Shown: positions 45,501 to 53,935 of the stretch, one piece after another
How the letters are laid out: the number at the start of each line of letters is the position of its first letter
Numbering within the stretch: position 1 is the first letter of the stretch
Source: JBKCUI01 sp052161625
GTDB taxonomy: Bacteria > Planctomycetota > Planctomycetia > Pirellulales > Pirellulaceae
NCBI GenBank assembly: GCA_052161625.1
Contig: CP197412.1
DNA length: 64,000 nucleotides
Reading direction: 5' to 3' (one strand)
Notes under the pieces: generated by a model
The model's database searches: none
What the model was told of the DNA's origin: nothing
What the model saw: the letters and a program-made list of their open reading frames with translations, nothing else
Translations under genes and position numbers: made by a program

Positions 45501-47723
45501 GCGTCTTATTACAAGATTCTGAGAAACCCAGAGGATACGGTAGAGAACACCACGCACCTCTTCCTTGGTATTCGGTTCAATTGCAACAAGTGCCATGACC
45601 ATCCCTTTGAGCGGTGGACCCAAGATCAGTACTACCAAACTGCAGCCTTCTTTTCTCAAGTCGAATTGAAAAAGGACCCTGCGTCTGAGAACAAGACCAT
45701 CGGCGGAACGGCAGTAGAAGGCGCGAAACCCCTCTACGAGATCGTATCCGATGCGGGAACTGCAGAGCTCAAACATCAGAGGACTCAACAAACCATTGCA
45801 CCGAAGTTCCCCTTTGAAGCCGAGCACACCCATGCGGACGATGCGAGTCGCCGAGCTACTTTTGCCGCGTGGCTGACAAGTCCTAAGAACCCATACTTTG
45901 CACGCAGCTTTGTCAATCGGATGTGGGGTTACATGCTCGGCAAAGGGCTGATTGAACCCATCGACGATATTCGAGCAGGCAATCCGGCGAGCATCCCGGA
46001 GCTACTTTCGTTGCTGGAACAATCGTTCTTAGAGCAAAAGTTCGATACGCAGCAGTTGCTCAAAACGATTTGCAAGTCGGAGACGTATCAGCGCTCGATC
46101 GCTACGAATAACTGGAATGCAGACGACGATCGAAACTATTCTCACGCATTGCCTCGAAGGTTGCCGGCGGAAGTTCTATTCGACGCCATTCACAGGGTCA
46201 CCGGATCGCAAGCGAAGATTCCTGGGCAAGCCCCCGGGACGCGGGCCGCATCGTTGGCGGATGCCGATGCTGGATTGCCGGATGGGTTTCTGAATAACCT
46301 TGGTCGCCCGCCTCGTGAAAGTGCGTGCGAATGCGAACGTTCGAGCGAATTGCGATTGGGTTCCGTCATGGCCTTGGTGAGCGGTCCAACGCTAGGGTCG
46401 GCGATTTCCGATCAGAACAACTCGATTCGTCAGATGGTTCGAGAGATCGATTCCGATCGGGAATTGGTTGAAGAGTTGTTTCTGCAAGTGCTCAATCGGC
46501 CATCGACGGAGAAGGAGATTGAGTCCGCTTTGACTGTGCTTCAGCAGATTGATTCGGATCACCAATCGTTGACGCGTACGTTATCCGAGAAAGAAGCTTG
46601 GTGGGCAGAAGAAAAGCCCAAGCGGCAAGCGAAGTTGGACGAGGAGAAAGCGCAGACAGCTAAGCTTCTTGCAGAGCGAGAAGCCGCCATTGCACCGGAA
46701 CGGGATGCCGCGGAAAAAGCACGGCTTGAGCGACTCGAAGCAGCCCGAGCGGAGTTGCAGGCGTTCGAGGCCGCTTTGCCACAGAAGCTTGACGCGTGGG
46801 TTGCCTCCAATAAGAACGGCCATGATTGGATTTCGCTACGACCTCAAGCGTTGAAGGCTTCGAACAAAGGAAATCTCGTCTCGTTGCCAGATCGCTCGAT
46901 TGTAGGCAGCAACGTCGATGAGAAGGGTGTTTATACGATCGATACCCGACCTCCAGCCATTGCCATCCAAGCGGTTCGCCTTGAGGCGCTGACGTTGGAG
47001 GGGACTCATGACAAGGGGCCAGGTGTTTCCGACAATGGGAACTTTGTCCTCACGGAGATCGAGTTGTACGCAGGTGACCCATCGAAGCCGAAGCAGATGC
47101 GAAAAGTGAAGCTGTCGAAGGGGATCACCGATTTTGACCAAAGCGGATTTTCTGCTGCAGCGGCGATCGACGAGAAAGTCAACGACCAAGGAGGTTGGGC
47201 GGTAGCAGGTGCAACGGGCACAGAGCATTGGGCCGTATTCCAGTTGGCTGAGCCTTTGCAATTAGGCAAAGGAGAAGTCCTTCAGTGGCGTTTGCATCAG
47301 TTCCACAATGCGGCCAAACACCGGCTCGGGCGTTTCCGATTGAGCGTTGCCGCGTTAGAAGGGGAACTCACTTTGGGGCTCTCCGAGACGTTGCAAGCTT
47401 ATGCGAACGCAGCCCCCGAAGTGAAACGGGAATCGGTAGCGAACGCAGCGATCCAATACTTCAAGGTCAGTTCGGCGGACCGATCGAAGCTTCAGGACAA
47501 ATTCAACCTAGAGAATCGACCGCTGGCGGAAGATGCGATGGTTGTATCCTTCAAAAAGAGCTTGGAGCGATTGTCGGTCCCAACCCCGGAGGACCCAGCG
47601 ATCGTCCGTCTTCGCGAAGACGTCAAAGAGAGTGAAAAGCAGCGTGCTCAGTTGCGAGTCACCGCGGCGGAAGACATTACATGGGCGTTGATCAACAGCC
47701 CTGCGTTTCTGTTCAATCATTAA
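42570..47723 (+). CDS. Giant cytochrome/WD40/PSD1 (DUF1549/DUF1553) protein
   Basis: 1717 residues from ATG 42570, which has AGGAG about 13 bases upstream and opens a signal peptide ending near LRA. Modules: PSCyt1 domain with CFGCH (Cys56, Cys59, His60), a WD40-type propeller at about 150-510 (FTPDGSEVVLTGFHEVLVYS, CSPDGKWIAVAGGEPG, VSISPDGKYLAACATLDGKS), a region with CNQGTCHG (about 654), a Big2-like Ig segment (SVVDSDAAWVSP), DUF1549 at about 850-1060 with CNKCHDHPF, DUF1553 at about 1090-1400 and a Lys/Glu/Ala-rich coiled coil near 1340-1400. The last 300 residues look like a discoidin-like beta-sandwich. Export to periplasm is certain by signal. It is followed 32 bases later by a DUF1501 gene, its usual partner. 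Confidence 0.93.
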   Translation: MRMLPLRGISRCSLLVLGIAITLGSFHPSLRADETSAPKQPVSFSKDVLPILRDQCFGCHQPAKSEGSYSMTEHESMLRAGESGELAVVPGDSAKSHLIAEIVPKDGKAEMPKGKAPLKESEIETIRRWIDEGAVNDSPAANRKYSLENPPAYTRPPNINSIRFTPDGSEVVLTGFHEVLVYSTDSWELKNRLIGISPRIESIACSPDGKWIAVAGGEPGVRGELQVWNRENKSLHRSFSIGNDTLFGVNWSPDSNLLSFGCADNSVRAITLEGEQKFFSRVHEDWPRATSFTVDGKHLISVARDMTVKLTEVETERFVDNITSITPGALRGGIQTLAGHPERNEILVGGADGAPKIYRIFRQTARVIGDDANLIRQLEPLPGRIFDVSISPDGKYLAACATLDGKSWIKVWSYDVDNQMPDDIKKIQSKRSLSRTKEEKDKLEVYVTAQPAVLAAWEIPNAAVYAIDIDGNGRLVAGGSDGKLRAWQIADQKPIVERDATPAQSTALQSDAALASLKRSRLSHLHAQWTEENQVAAASGAWKVPSAAEIQEIVVEPATVSLAHWNDSVQFTVRGKTAEGKEFDLSSHAMYSVVDSDAAWVSPRGWLVPLSNAATKVRIQFGDQAREIPVEIRTEATQPMDFIRDVNPVLSKLGCNQGTCHGAQAGKSGFKLSLRGYDPIFDIRSLADDLAGRRLNPASPLDSLILTKPLGLVPHVGGKLFHEGDVQALVLRQWISEGASVRFESPKVVSIAISPQNPISEDVQQLTQFRVVATYADGVTRDVTRESFIESSNAEVAAVVDGGRVQSIRRGEAPILARFEGSYAATTLTVMGKREGYNWQPTPTNNPIDSTVAQKWLRLKISPSELCTDAEFLRRVYIDLTGLPPTADQVRAFLKDETPTKEKRDRVVDQLVGSEAYVEHWTNKWSDLLQVNSKFLGKEGATSFRDWIRESIATNKPYDQFVREIVNASGSNRENPPASYYKILRNPEDTVENTTHLFLGIRFNCNKCHDHPFERWTQDQYYQTAAFFSQVELKKDPASENKTIGGTAVEGAKPLYEIVSDAGTAELKHQRTQQTIAPKFPFEAEHTHADDASRRATFAAWLTSPKNPYFARSFVNRMWGYMLGKGLIEPIDDIRAGNPASIPELLSLLEQSFLEQKFDTQQLLKTICKSETYQRSIATNNWNADDDRNYSHALPRRLPAEVLFDAIHRVTGSQAKIPGQAPGTRAASLADADAGLPDGFLNNLGRPPRESACECERSSELRLGSVMALVSGPTLGSAISDQNNSIRQMVREIDSDRELVEELFLQVLNRPSTEKEIESALTVLQQIDSDHQSLTRTLSEKEAWWAEEKPKRQAKLDEEKAQTAKLLAEREAAIAPERDAAEKARLERLEAARAELQAFEAALPQKLDAWVASNKNGHDWISLRPQALKASNKGNLVSLPDRSIVGSNVDEKGVYTIDTRPPAIAIQAVRLEALTLEGTHDKGPGVSDNGNFVLTEIELYAGDPSKPKQMRKVKLSKGITDFDQSGFSAAAAIDEKVNDQGGWAVAGATGTEHWAVFQLAEPLQLGKGEVLQWRLHQFHNAAKHRLGRFRLSVAALEGELTLGLSETLQAYANAAPEVKRESVANAAIQYFKVSSADRSKLQDKFNLENRPLAEDAMVVSFKKSLERLSVPTPEDPAIVRLREDVKESEKQRAQLRVTAAEDITWALINSPAFLFNH

Positions 47724-47755
47724 GAGCAATCAGAGAGAGTTCAAAGGGAGTCATT

Positions 47756-49222
47756 ATGTTTCGCTTGATTGGTCGACCAGGGCGCGATTTGTGTGATCAC
47801 GGAATGCTTCCCTCGCGCCGGGATGTTCTGCGCGTTGGAGCGAGTGGGATGCTGGGAATTTCTCTCCCATCGTTGCTGCGGCTGCAGCACGTTCAAGGGA
47901 GCGAAGGAGGAGGGGGAGCGGGTTGGAATAAAGCCAAACGCATCATCATGGTTTATCTCCAAGGTGGTCCTAGCCACATCGACCTTTGGGATCCGAAAGA
48001 AAATGTTCCGGACAAAGTGCGGAGTGTGTTCAAGCCGATCTCCACGAAGATTCCCGGGGTGCAATACACAGAGAATCTTCCGCGTTTGAGTCAGGTGAAT
48101 GATAAGTTCACCATGATCCGTTCGATGAGCTATACGCCCAACGGGTTGTTTAATCACACGGCTGCGATCTATCAGATGATGACGGGGTACACGACCGACA
48201 AGGTGAGTCCGTCCGGGCAGCTAGAGCCTCCCTCTCCGAAAGACTTTCCTAATTTCGGATCGAACATCATCCGGCTTCGACCTGCGGATGAGCCCATGTT
48301 GCCGTTCGTCATGCTCCCGCGTCCTCTGCAAGAATCCAATGTGGTCGGCAAAGGTGGGGCGGCTGGCTTTCTCGGCAAAGCCTTCGATCCCTACACGCTT
48401 TATCCTGAGGGGGATGACATGGACCTCAGCAAGATGGAACGCATCAATGTCAGCGATTTGCAATTGCGTCCCGAGGTCTTCGCCGTCCGGCTAAAGCGAC
48501 GTGCACAACTAAGGGATTTGATCAATGCCCAAATGCCAACGATCAATGCTGCGGTTGAGAATCAGCAGCTCGATGAGTACTTTGACCAAGCGCTTTCGCT
48601 CGTCGTTTCTGGTAAGGCTCGCGAAGCGTTCGATCTGTCGCAGGAGTCCGAAATGCTTCGCGAGGCATACGGTCGCAATACATTTGGTCAAAGCTGTTTG
48701 CTTGCGCGTCGGCTGATCGAAGCGGGGACTCGCGTGGTAGAGGTTATTTGGCCGAAGGTGGCCAATAGCGACAACCATTCTTGGGATCATCACGTGGATC
48801 TCTCCAAGCGGATGAAGAATCAGTCAGCCCCGATGCTCGATGCCGGGTTATCCACCCTCATCGAGGATTTGGATCAGCGAGGATTGTTGGAGGACACCTT
48901 GGTCGTCGCCGTCGGCGAGTTCGGGCGTTCTCCAGAACGAGGCGTCAGCACGAGTGGTAACGGTAACTCCGACGATGGTCGTGATCACTGGCCGTACTGT
49001 TACACGTCGGTCTTGGCAGGAGCGGGAATCAAACGGGGATACGTCCATGGAGCGAGCGATAAGACCGCGAGTTCCCCGGTCGACAAACCGGTCCATCCCG
49101 CCCAATTGTTGGCGACGATTTATCATGCCTTTGGAATCAATCCTGAGACCATTGTTTACAACCATCTCAACCAGCCTCGCGAGCTGGTAAAAGCTCAGGC
49201 AGTAACGGAACTCTTCAGCTAG
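47756..49222 (+). CDS. DUF1501 family protein (Tat-exported)
   Basis: 488 residues from ATG 47756 (GGGAG seven bases upstream). Near the N-terminus is a twin-arginine signal (SRRDVLRVGASGMLGISLPS). The DUF1501 core is marked by IIMVYLQGGPSHIDLWDPKE, IRSMSYTPNGLFNHTAAIYQ, EVIWPKVANSDNHSWDHHVD, LVVAVGEFGRSPERGVS and DDGRDHWPYCYTSVLAGAGI. These metal-site-like Asp/His/Glu motifs resemble alkaline-phosphatase-superfamily sulfatases, and the family is thought to be a distant relative. It follows the PSD1 gene by 32 bases, the standard planctomycete pairing. Exported; substrate unknown. Confidence 0.93.
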   Translation: MFRLIGRPGRDLCDHGMLPSRRDVLRVGASGMLGISLPSLLRLQHVQGSEGGGGAGWNKAKRIIMVYLQGGPSHIDLWDPKENVPDKVRSVFKPISTKIPGVQYTENLPRLSQVNDKFTMIRSMSYTPNGLFNHTAAIYQMMTGYTTDKVSPSGQLEPPSPKDFPNFGSNIIRLRPADEPMLPFVMLPRPLQESNVVGKGGAAGFLGKAFDPYTLYPEGDDMDLSKMERINVSDLQLRPEVFAVRLKRRAQLRDLINAQMPTINAAVENQQLDEYFDQALSLVVSGKAREAFDLSQESEMLREAYGRNTFGQSCLLARRLIEAGTRVVEVIWPKVANSDNHSWDHHVDLSKRMKNQSAPMLDAGLSTLIEDLDQRGLLEDTLVVAVGEFGRSPERGVSTSGNGNSDDGRDHWPYCYTSVLAGAGIKRGYVHGASDKTASSPVDKPVHPAQLLATIYHAFGINPETIVYNHLNQPRELVKAQAVTELFS

Positions 49223-49354
49223 TTCGTCGAAGCTCCAGACCTGAGAAGGATTCTATGCTACGATTACACCGTCGAGCGTCATAACTCGGCTTGTATCGTT
49301 ACGAGTCTCGCGTCGCGATTGCGGCGCGGTACGTTGGAAAAAGGAATCGCAGGG

Positions 49355-50266
49355 GTGACGACCAAACGGAAGATTGTTCAACTGGCAATGGTTCAGATGA
49401 GCTGTTCCACAGCACAGCCGCAAAACAAGGCGCAACCGGAAAACATAGCGAAAGCGGTTCAGTGCATCGAGCGGGCGGCGGAACGCGGAGCGAATATTGT
49501 TTGTCTGCAGGAGTTGTTCAACGCGCCTTATCCGTGCCAGAGCGAGGATCATGACCGCTTCGAATGGGCCGAGTCGATACCTGGACCAACAAGCGCTGCG
49601 ATGCAGGATGCGGCGAAAAGGTTAGGCGTCGTCGTTACGGGTTCTATCTTCGAACGACGCGCGCACGGCCTCTATCACAACACGGCCTTGGTTTACGATA
49701 CCGATGGATCCCTCAAGGGGTTCTATCGGAAGATGCACATTCCGGACGACCCACTTTATTACGAGAAGTTTTACTTTACCCCTGGCGATACGGGGTTCAC
49801 GGTCGCCGATACCCACTTTGGAAGAATTGGCGTAGGGGTCTGTTGGGATCAGTGGTATCCAGAAGCAGCGCGACTCTTTGCTTTGCGCGGGGCCGAGATT
49901 CTTTTGTATCCCACTGCCATCGGATGGTTGGAATCTGACAAGGCTGAGTATGGCAAGAGCCAGCATGAGTCTTGGGAGACGATGATGCGGTCGCATGCGA
50001 TTGCGAACGGAGTCTTTGTCGGGGCCGCCAATCGAGTCGGTCGCGAGGATGCACTAGAGTTTTGGGGTGGTTCGTTCGTGTACGATCCCGCGGGGGTTCT
50101 TCTGCATCGCGCTGCGCACGATCGTGAAGAGATCGTCGTCGTCGAATGCGATTTGCAACGGATTGATCAGCAGCGGACGCATTGGCCTTTCCTTCGAGAC
50201 CGACGCATCGATGCATATGGTGATTTGACAAAGCGCTTTATCGATGGAACAGGAGCGGGCGCATGA
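49355..50266 (+). CDS. aguB: N-carbamoylputrescine amidase
   Basis: 303 residues from GTG 49355 (AAGGA about nine bases upstream; longer reading from 49319 is unlikely). The nitrilase-superfamily triad is present: Glu53 (CLQELFNAPYP), Lys126 (FYRKMHIPDDP) and Cys163 (GVCWDQWYPEAAR). The KMHIPDDPLYYEKFYFTPGD and WYPEAARLFALRGAEILLYP stretches match AguB. It hydrolyses N-carbamoylputrescine to putrescine, CO2 and ammonia. Its stop overlaps the aguA start by four bases (ATGA), so both agmatine-pathway enzymes are translated together. Confidence 0.93.
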   Translation: MTTKRKIVQLAMVQMSCSTAQPQNKAQPENIAKAVQCIERAAERGANIVCLQELFNAPYPCQSEDHDRFEWAESIPGPTSAAMQDAAKRLGVVVTGSIFERRAHGLYHNTALVYDTDGSLKGFYRKMHIPDDPLYYEKFYFTPGDTGFTVADTHFGRIGVGVCWDQWYPEAARLFALRGAEILLYPTAIGWLESDKAEYGKSQHESWETMMRSHAIANGVFVGAANRVGREDALEFWGGSFVYDPAGVLLHRAAHDREEIVVVECDLQRIDQQRTHWPFLRDRRIDAYGDLTKRFIDGTGAGA

Positions 50267-51324
50267 CAACTCGCTACGCCAGCGAGTCTGGTTTTCGATG
50301 GGTCGCGGAATGGGAACCCCACGAGGCGACATGGATTTCCTGGCCACATAATGAAGAGACTTGGCCGGGCCTTTTCGATTTGATTCCTCCGGTCACCGAG
50401 CGGATGATCCGGATCCTGGCTGAGGTAGAGCATGTCCACGTACTGGGTGGACCCGATGAAAGCTATCAGCGAGCCACCCATCAGCTTGCAGACTGCCAGA
50501 ATGTGACGGTGCACCCTATTGCAACGAACGATTGTTGGATACGCGACTACGGACCCACTTTTGTCGTCAAGTCAGAGGGTAGTCAGCTCGGTGCCATACT
50601 TTGGCGCTTCAACGCTTGGGGGAACAAATACCATCCGCACGATTGGGATGCAGCTGCCAACAATGCCGTCTGCGATGCATGGGAGACGGCGGGTTCTACT
50701 CCGATCGCCCGTTTTCCATCGCAGCTCGTTTGCGAAGGGGGAGGATTGGAAACCGATGGCGAAGGAACGTTGCTCACCACGAGCAGTTGTCTTCTCTCTT
50801 ACGCGCGCAATCCAGATTGGGAACGAAGTCGAATCGAGAGCGAACTCAAGCGAATGTTGGCGATTGAAAAAGTGCTCTGGATCGATGGTGGGGCGCTAGC
50901 CGGCGATGACACCGACAGCCATATCGATCAGCTCGTCCGATTCGTACGGCCAGGGGTCGTGGTAGCTGCTGTTTCTTATAGCTTTGAAGACAGCAACGCA
51001 GAGAAATTGGCCAAGCAATATGAGTTGCTCAAGCAAGTCACGGATGCTCGAGGGCGTTCGTTAGAAATCATCCCTTTGGTAACCCCACCTCCCAGGTATG
51101 TGCAGGGAAAACGCGTGCCTGAAAGCTACTGCAATTTTTATATCGCGAACGAGCTCGTGATCGTACCCGTTTTTGGGTATCGCGAGACCGATGACGCGGC
51201 GCTTCGGGTTTTAAGTGAATTGTTCCCGGATCGCACGATTGTGCCCTTGGATGCGTCCAATTTCATTTGGGGGCTGGGAGCTTTTCACTGCGCGACCCAG
51301 CAGCAGCCGCGCGTAGCAAATTAA
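50263..51324 (+). CDS. aguA: Agmatine deiminase
   Basis: 353 residues. The guanidino-group-modifying fold is recognised by WEPHEATWISWPHNEETWPG, TNDCWIRDYGPTFVV, FPSQLVCEGGGLETDGEGTL, DDTDSHIDQLVRFVRPGVVV and the catalytic Cys343 in FHCATQQQP. The Asp/His/Glu partners (IRDYGP, GDDTDSHID) are present. It converts agmatine to N-carbamoylputrescine and ammonia; the next step is done by AguB, encoded immediately upstream. Polyamine synthesis from arginine is therefore likely. The gene is followed by a DUF3817 gene. Confidence 0.95.
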   Translation: MTTRYASESGFRWVAEWEPHEATWISWPHNEETWPGLFDLIPPVTERMIRILAEVEHVHVLGGPDESYQRATHQLADCQNVTVHPIATNDCWIRDYGPTFVVKSEGSQLGAILWRFNAWGNKYHPHDWDAAANNAVCDAWETAGSTPIARFPSQLVCEGGGLETDGEGTLLTTSSCLLSYARNPDWERSRIESELKRMLAIEKVLWIDGGALAGDDTDSHIDQLVRFVRPGVVVAAVSYSFEDSNAEKLAKQYELLKQVTDARGRSLEIIPLVTPPPRYVQGKRVPESYCNFYIANELVIVPVFGYRETDDAALRVLSELFPDRTIVPLDASNFIWGLGAFHCATQQQPRVAN

Positions 51325-51336
51325 GCACGAACCAAG

Positions 51337-51723
51337 ATGGAATCGAAATTGGAATCTCATGGAATGCCGGCCAGTGACACTCAATCTTTTCGCGACCAAG
51401 CCACGCCGCGTAGCAATCGAATCGTAACCTTGTTTCGGGTGATAGGGATATTGGAGGGAGTTTCTTATCTGTTGCTACTGTTTGTAGCGATGCCAGTGAA
51501 ATACGGATGGAAGGAGCCCATTCTCGTGGAGATCTTCGGCGCAGCCCATGGTTTTTTATTCGTCGCCTATGTGTTCTTGGCTGCATTGGCTATATGGCTG
51601 AAGAAGTGGCCAGCGTGGGTATTTCTTCAAGCCTTTCTCGCGTCGCTGGTTCCATTCGGAACATTTTGGATGGATCGCCGAATCGCGACGAGAATGTCAC
51701 TTGATTCCAAAAGCACGTCGTAG
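51337..51723 (+). CDS. DUF3817 membrane protein
   Basis: 128 residues. An N-terminal soluble stretch of about 28 residues precedes three membrane helices: LFRVIGILEGVSYLLLLFVA, PILVEIFGAAHGFLFVAYVF and WPAWVFLQAFLASLVPFGTF. The pattern LEGVSYLLLL-x(6-8)-K-x-G and G-x-x-HG-x-LF is typical of DUF3817 (YdzA-like). Function unknown. It starts 12 bases after aguA and its end overlaps the convergent aldolase-like gene by 27 bases. Confidence 0.8.
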   Translation: MESKLESHGMPASDTQSFRDQATPRSNRIVTLFRVIGILEGVSYLLLLFVAMPVKYGWKEPILVEIFGAAHGFLFVAYVFLAALAIWLKKWPAWVFLQAFLASLVPFGTFWMDRRIATRMSLDSKSTS

Positions 51724-53013
51724 ATCGTCGATGACGGCGGGAGGCATGGCGCAAACCGTTCCAATGGAGCGAGCGTTGATGATCGCTTCAGCGGTCGATT
51801 CAAAGACTTCCAGGCGATCGAATGCGTCGAGAATCGATGTTCCCATCACCACCACACCGTCGTTTTCGACGATACCGGCCGGGTTATTGGGCTGGATGAA
51901 GTCACCGATGGTTTTCGGCGTGAGATTCGCTCGGAGTTCGTCGACATATTGTGCACCGTATGGAATGCGTGGGACTTCCCGAAGAAACAGGTAGCTTTCA
52001 GGGATGGTGCGAGCATCGAGCGGGGAATCTGTGATACTGAAGGCCGTTGCGTTGACGGGGTGTGCGAAGACGATCGACCGAATGCTGGGATAGCGGATGT
52101 AGAGATCGCGATGAAGCTCGGAAGCGCGACTGGGTGTTTTCCCCTCCTCGTGAGCACCCTTTTCTACCAGCACAAGATCTTCGACGTGCAAGAGTTCTCG
52201 ATCGCGCTGCGAAGGGGTGATGAGAAACGAATCATTGCCCAGCCGAGCGGAGTAGCTTCCTTCCGTGCTGATCAAGAGACGTTGACGGCAGCCGCGTTTG
52301 AGGAAATCGATGAGTTGCTTGCGACATTCGAGTTCCAAGTGGCATGGGGGGCCTGGAATCATTGTTCGGGTCGAGACACGTCGGGAATGGGCGATGGCGA
52401 GTTCTTCCTCGTCGAGGTAGCGAATGTTTCCCAGATGTTGTGCTTTGATCAATGTCTTCGATGCAAACTCCAAAGCCTCAAAACGTTGGAAAGCATGGGA
52501 AAGAGACGTGCCGCCGACGACGACCCCGTGGTTTTCCAGCACCACGCTATCGCACCCCATCCGGAATTGTTCGGCGATATTCGCGCCTAATTCCCGGCTA
52601 CCGGGGAGCGCGTAAGGGGCGAAGCCGACTTTGCCACCCATGAAGTAGGCTTGATGGAAGATACGCGTGTTAGGAACCATGCGGCAGATGCTGAAGGCGA
52701 CCAATGCGACAGGGTGGGCGTGAACGATCGCTCGGATATCCGGACGGACACGGTAGATGGCTTCGTGGAATGGGAATTCCGAGGAGGGAGGGTGCGGTCC
52801 TTCCACACGGTTTTCGGGATCGACTCGAACAATATCGGACCGCGAGAGGCTTCCTTTGTCGACGCGCGCCGGCGTGATCCAGGTGCTCCCATCCGTCTCT
52901 CGAATCGAAAGGTTCCCACCGGAAGTGGTCGTCATGCGATAGCGATAGATCCGTTCCATCGCCTGCATGATTTCATCTCGGGGATGGATGCAATTCCGCG
53001 TCAATTCCGACAT
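51697..53013 (-). CDS. Tandem class II aldolase/adducin-like protein
   Basis: 438 residues from ATG 53013 (an upstream in-frame start at 53061 is less likely). Two aldolase-II domains are fused. The first has MTTTSGGNLSIRETDGSTWI (SGGN), IVHAHPVALVAFS and VLENHGVVVGGTS; the second has STEGSYSARLGNDSFLITPS, IVFAHPVNATAFS and VENDGVVVMGTSI. Family zinc-ligand histidines are HAHP in domain 1 and AHP in domain 2; in domain 2 the first His has become Phe (VFAHP) and the late H of the motif ENHG is END, so domain 2 looks catalytically impaired. Likely a sugar-phosphate aldolase or dehydratase in sugar metabolism. It stands divergent from the suf locus. Confidence 0.88.
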   Translation of the reverse strand: MSELTRNCIHPRDEIMQAMERIYRYRMTTTSGGNLSIRETDGSTWITPARVDKGSLSRSDIVRVDPENRVEGPHPPSSEFPFHEAIYRVRPDIRAIVHAHPVALVAFSICRMVPNTRIFHQAYFMGGKVGFAPYALPGSRELGANIAEQFRMGCDSVVLENHGVVVGGTSLSHAFQRFEALEFASKTLIKAQHLGNIRYLDEEELAIAHSRRVSTRTMIPGPPCHLELECRKQLIDFLKRGCRQRLLISTEGSYSARLGNDSFLITPSQRDRELLHVEDLVLVEKGAHEEGKTPSRASELHRDLYIRYPSIRSIVFAHPVNATAFSITDSPLDARTIPESYLFLREVPRIPYGAQYVDELRANLTPKTIGDFIQPNNPAGIVENDGVVVMGTSILDAFDRLEVFESTAEAIINARSIGTVCAMPPAVIDDLRRAFGIK

Positions 53014-53142
53014 GGTCGTATCGCCTGGGAGGGATCGCCGCGAGCAAATTATTTTTCGCACTGCAGCTTGTCAAAAAGAGGCAGCTCGCTACACTTCGAA
53101 GACGAAGCGAAGAATGACGCCAAACGGAAAATTGTAACCGCC

Positions 53143-53868
53143 ATGGATTTACCCGCTAGCCAAGAAGACTATCCCATCCGACCGGTGGACCAGTTGGTAT
53201 TGGATTTGCTACGCCGCGAGGAGGGGCTTTCCATTCAGGATTTGATGGAGCGTCTTGAAGTGACGGCGACGGCCATTCGACAGAGGGTTGATCGGCTGGA
53301 GAACACCGGATACATCGAGCGACGCAAAATCGTTCTCGGGCGGGGTCGTCCTTCCTACTCCTATTACTTGACCGACAAAGGATGGCGGCAGGCCGGGGTT
53401 TCCTATCGCGATTTGGCGATCGCTTTGTGGAGCATGATTCAATCGCTGGATTCTTCGGAGAGCAAATCGAAGCTCGTCCATGGTGTCGCGGATCGGCTAG
53501 GCGAGATGTATCGCACCGAGTTCCCAGATGCGAGTTTGGGGATGGCGGACGTCAGTCTGGAGGACCGGATGCGGATTTTGGCGGGATTGCTGAGCGACCG
53601 CAAGGTTCCCAGTTGTCTCGCGACAGGACCGGCAGACCTACCCATACTTGAGGTGCATGCCTGTCCTTATCCCGATTTGGTGAGCGAGCCTCACGATCGT
53701 TCGGCATGTCATCTGGAGGAGATGGCTTTAAGCACCGCGTTAGGGCACCCCGTCGAGCTTTCGAAATGTCGGCTGGACGGACATGGTTGTTGTCAATTCA
53801 CGCCGCGAGCGGTTCCCGGTCCTGAGGCGGGTGTGACGGCGGCAGCGATCGCATCCAGCCCCGGCTAG
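53143..53868 (+). CDS. sufR: SufR-like Fe-S-sensing transcriptional regulator
   Basis: 241 residues from ATG 53143. The N-terminal winged helix (DQLVLDLLRREEGLSIQDLM, LEVTATAIRQRVDRLENTGY, a wing with GRGRPSYSYYLTDKG) fits the DeoR/ArsR-like HTH of SufR. The C-terminal half has Cys158, Cys174 (HACPYPDL), Cys189 (SACHLEEMA), Cys209 and Cys216/Cys217 (CRLDGHGCCQF), the pattern of Fe-S-cluster ligands in SufR proteins. In cyanobacteria SufR represses suf when clusters are sufficient. It is directly upstream of sufC (67 bases) in the same direction, so autoregulation of the whole locus is likely. Confidence 0.88.
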   Translation: MDLPASQEDYPIRPVDQLVLDLLRREEGLSIQDLMERLEVTATAIRQRVDRLENTGYIERRKIVLGRGRPSYSYYLTDKGWRQAGVSYRDLAIALWSMIQSLDSSESKSKLVHGVADRLGEMYRTEFPDASLGMADVSLEDRMRILAGLLSDRKVPSCLATGPADLPILEVHACPYPDLVSEPHDRSACHLEEMALSTALGHPVELSKCRLDGHGCCQFTPRAVPGPEAGVTAAAIASSPG

Positions 53869-53876
53869 TCCATCAC

Positions 53877-53892
53877 TTGTTACTAAAAACAA
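53877..53892 (+). promoter_or_regulatory. Candidate operator between sufR and sufC
   Basis: TTGTT, six bases, AACAA: a perfect 5-bp inverted repeat in the 67-bp sufR-sufC gap. Size and position suit a regulator site, but its arms do not match the cyanobacterial CAAC-N6-GTTG SufR site. Confidence 0.25.
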
Positions 53893-53935
53893 ACAATACA
53901 TCCCTGTTCTATCCCTCGATCTTTCACAACACGAA

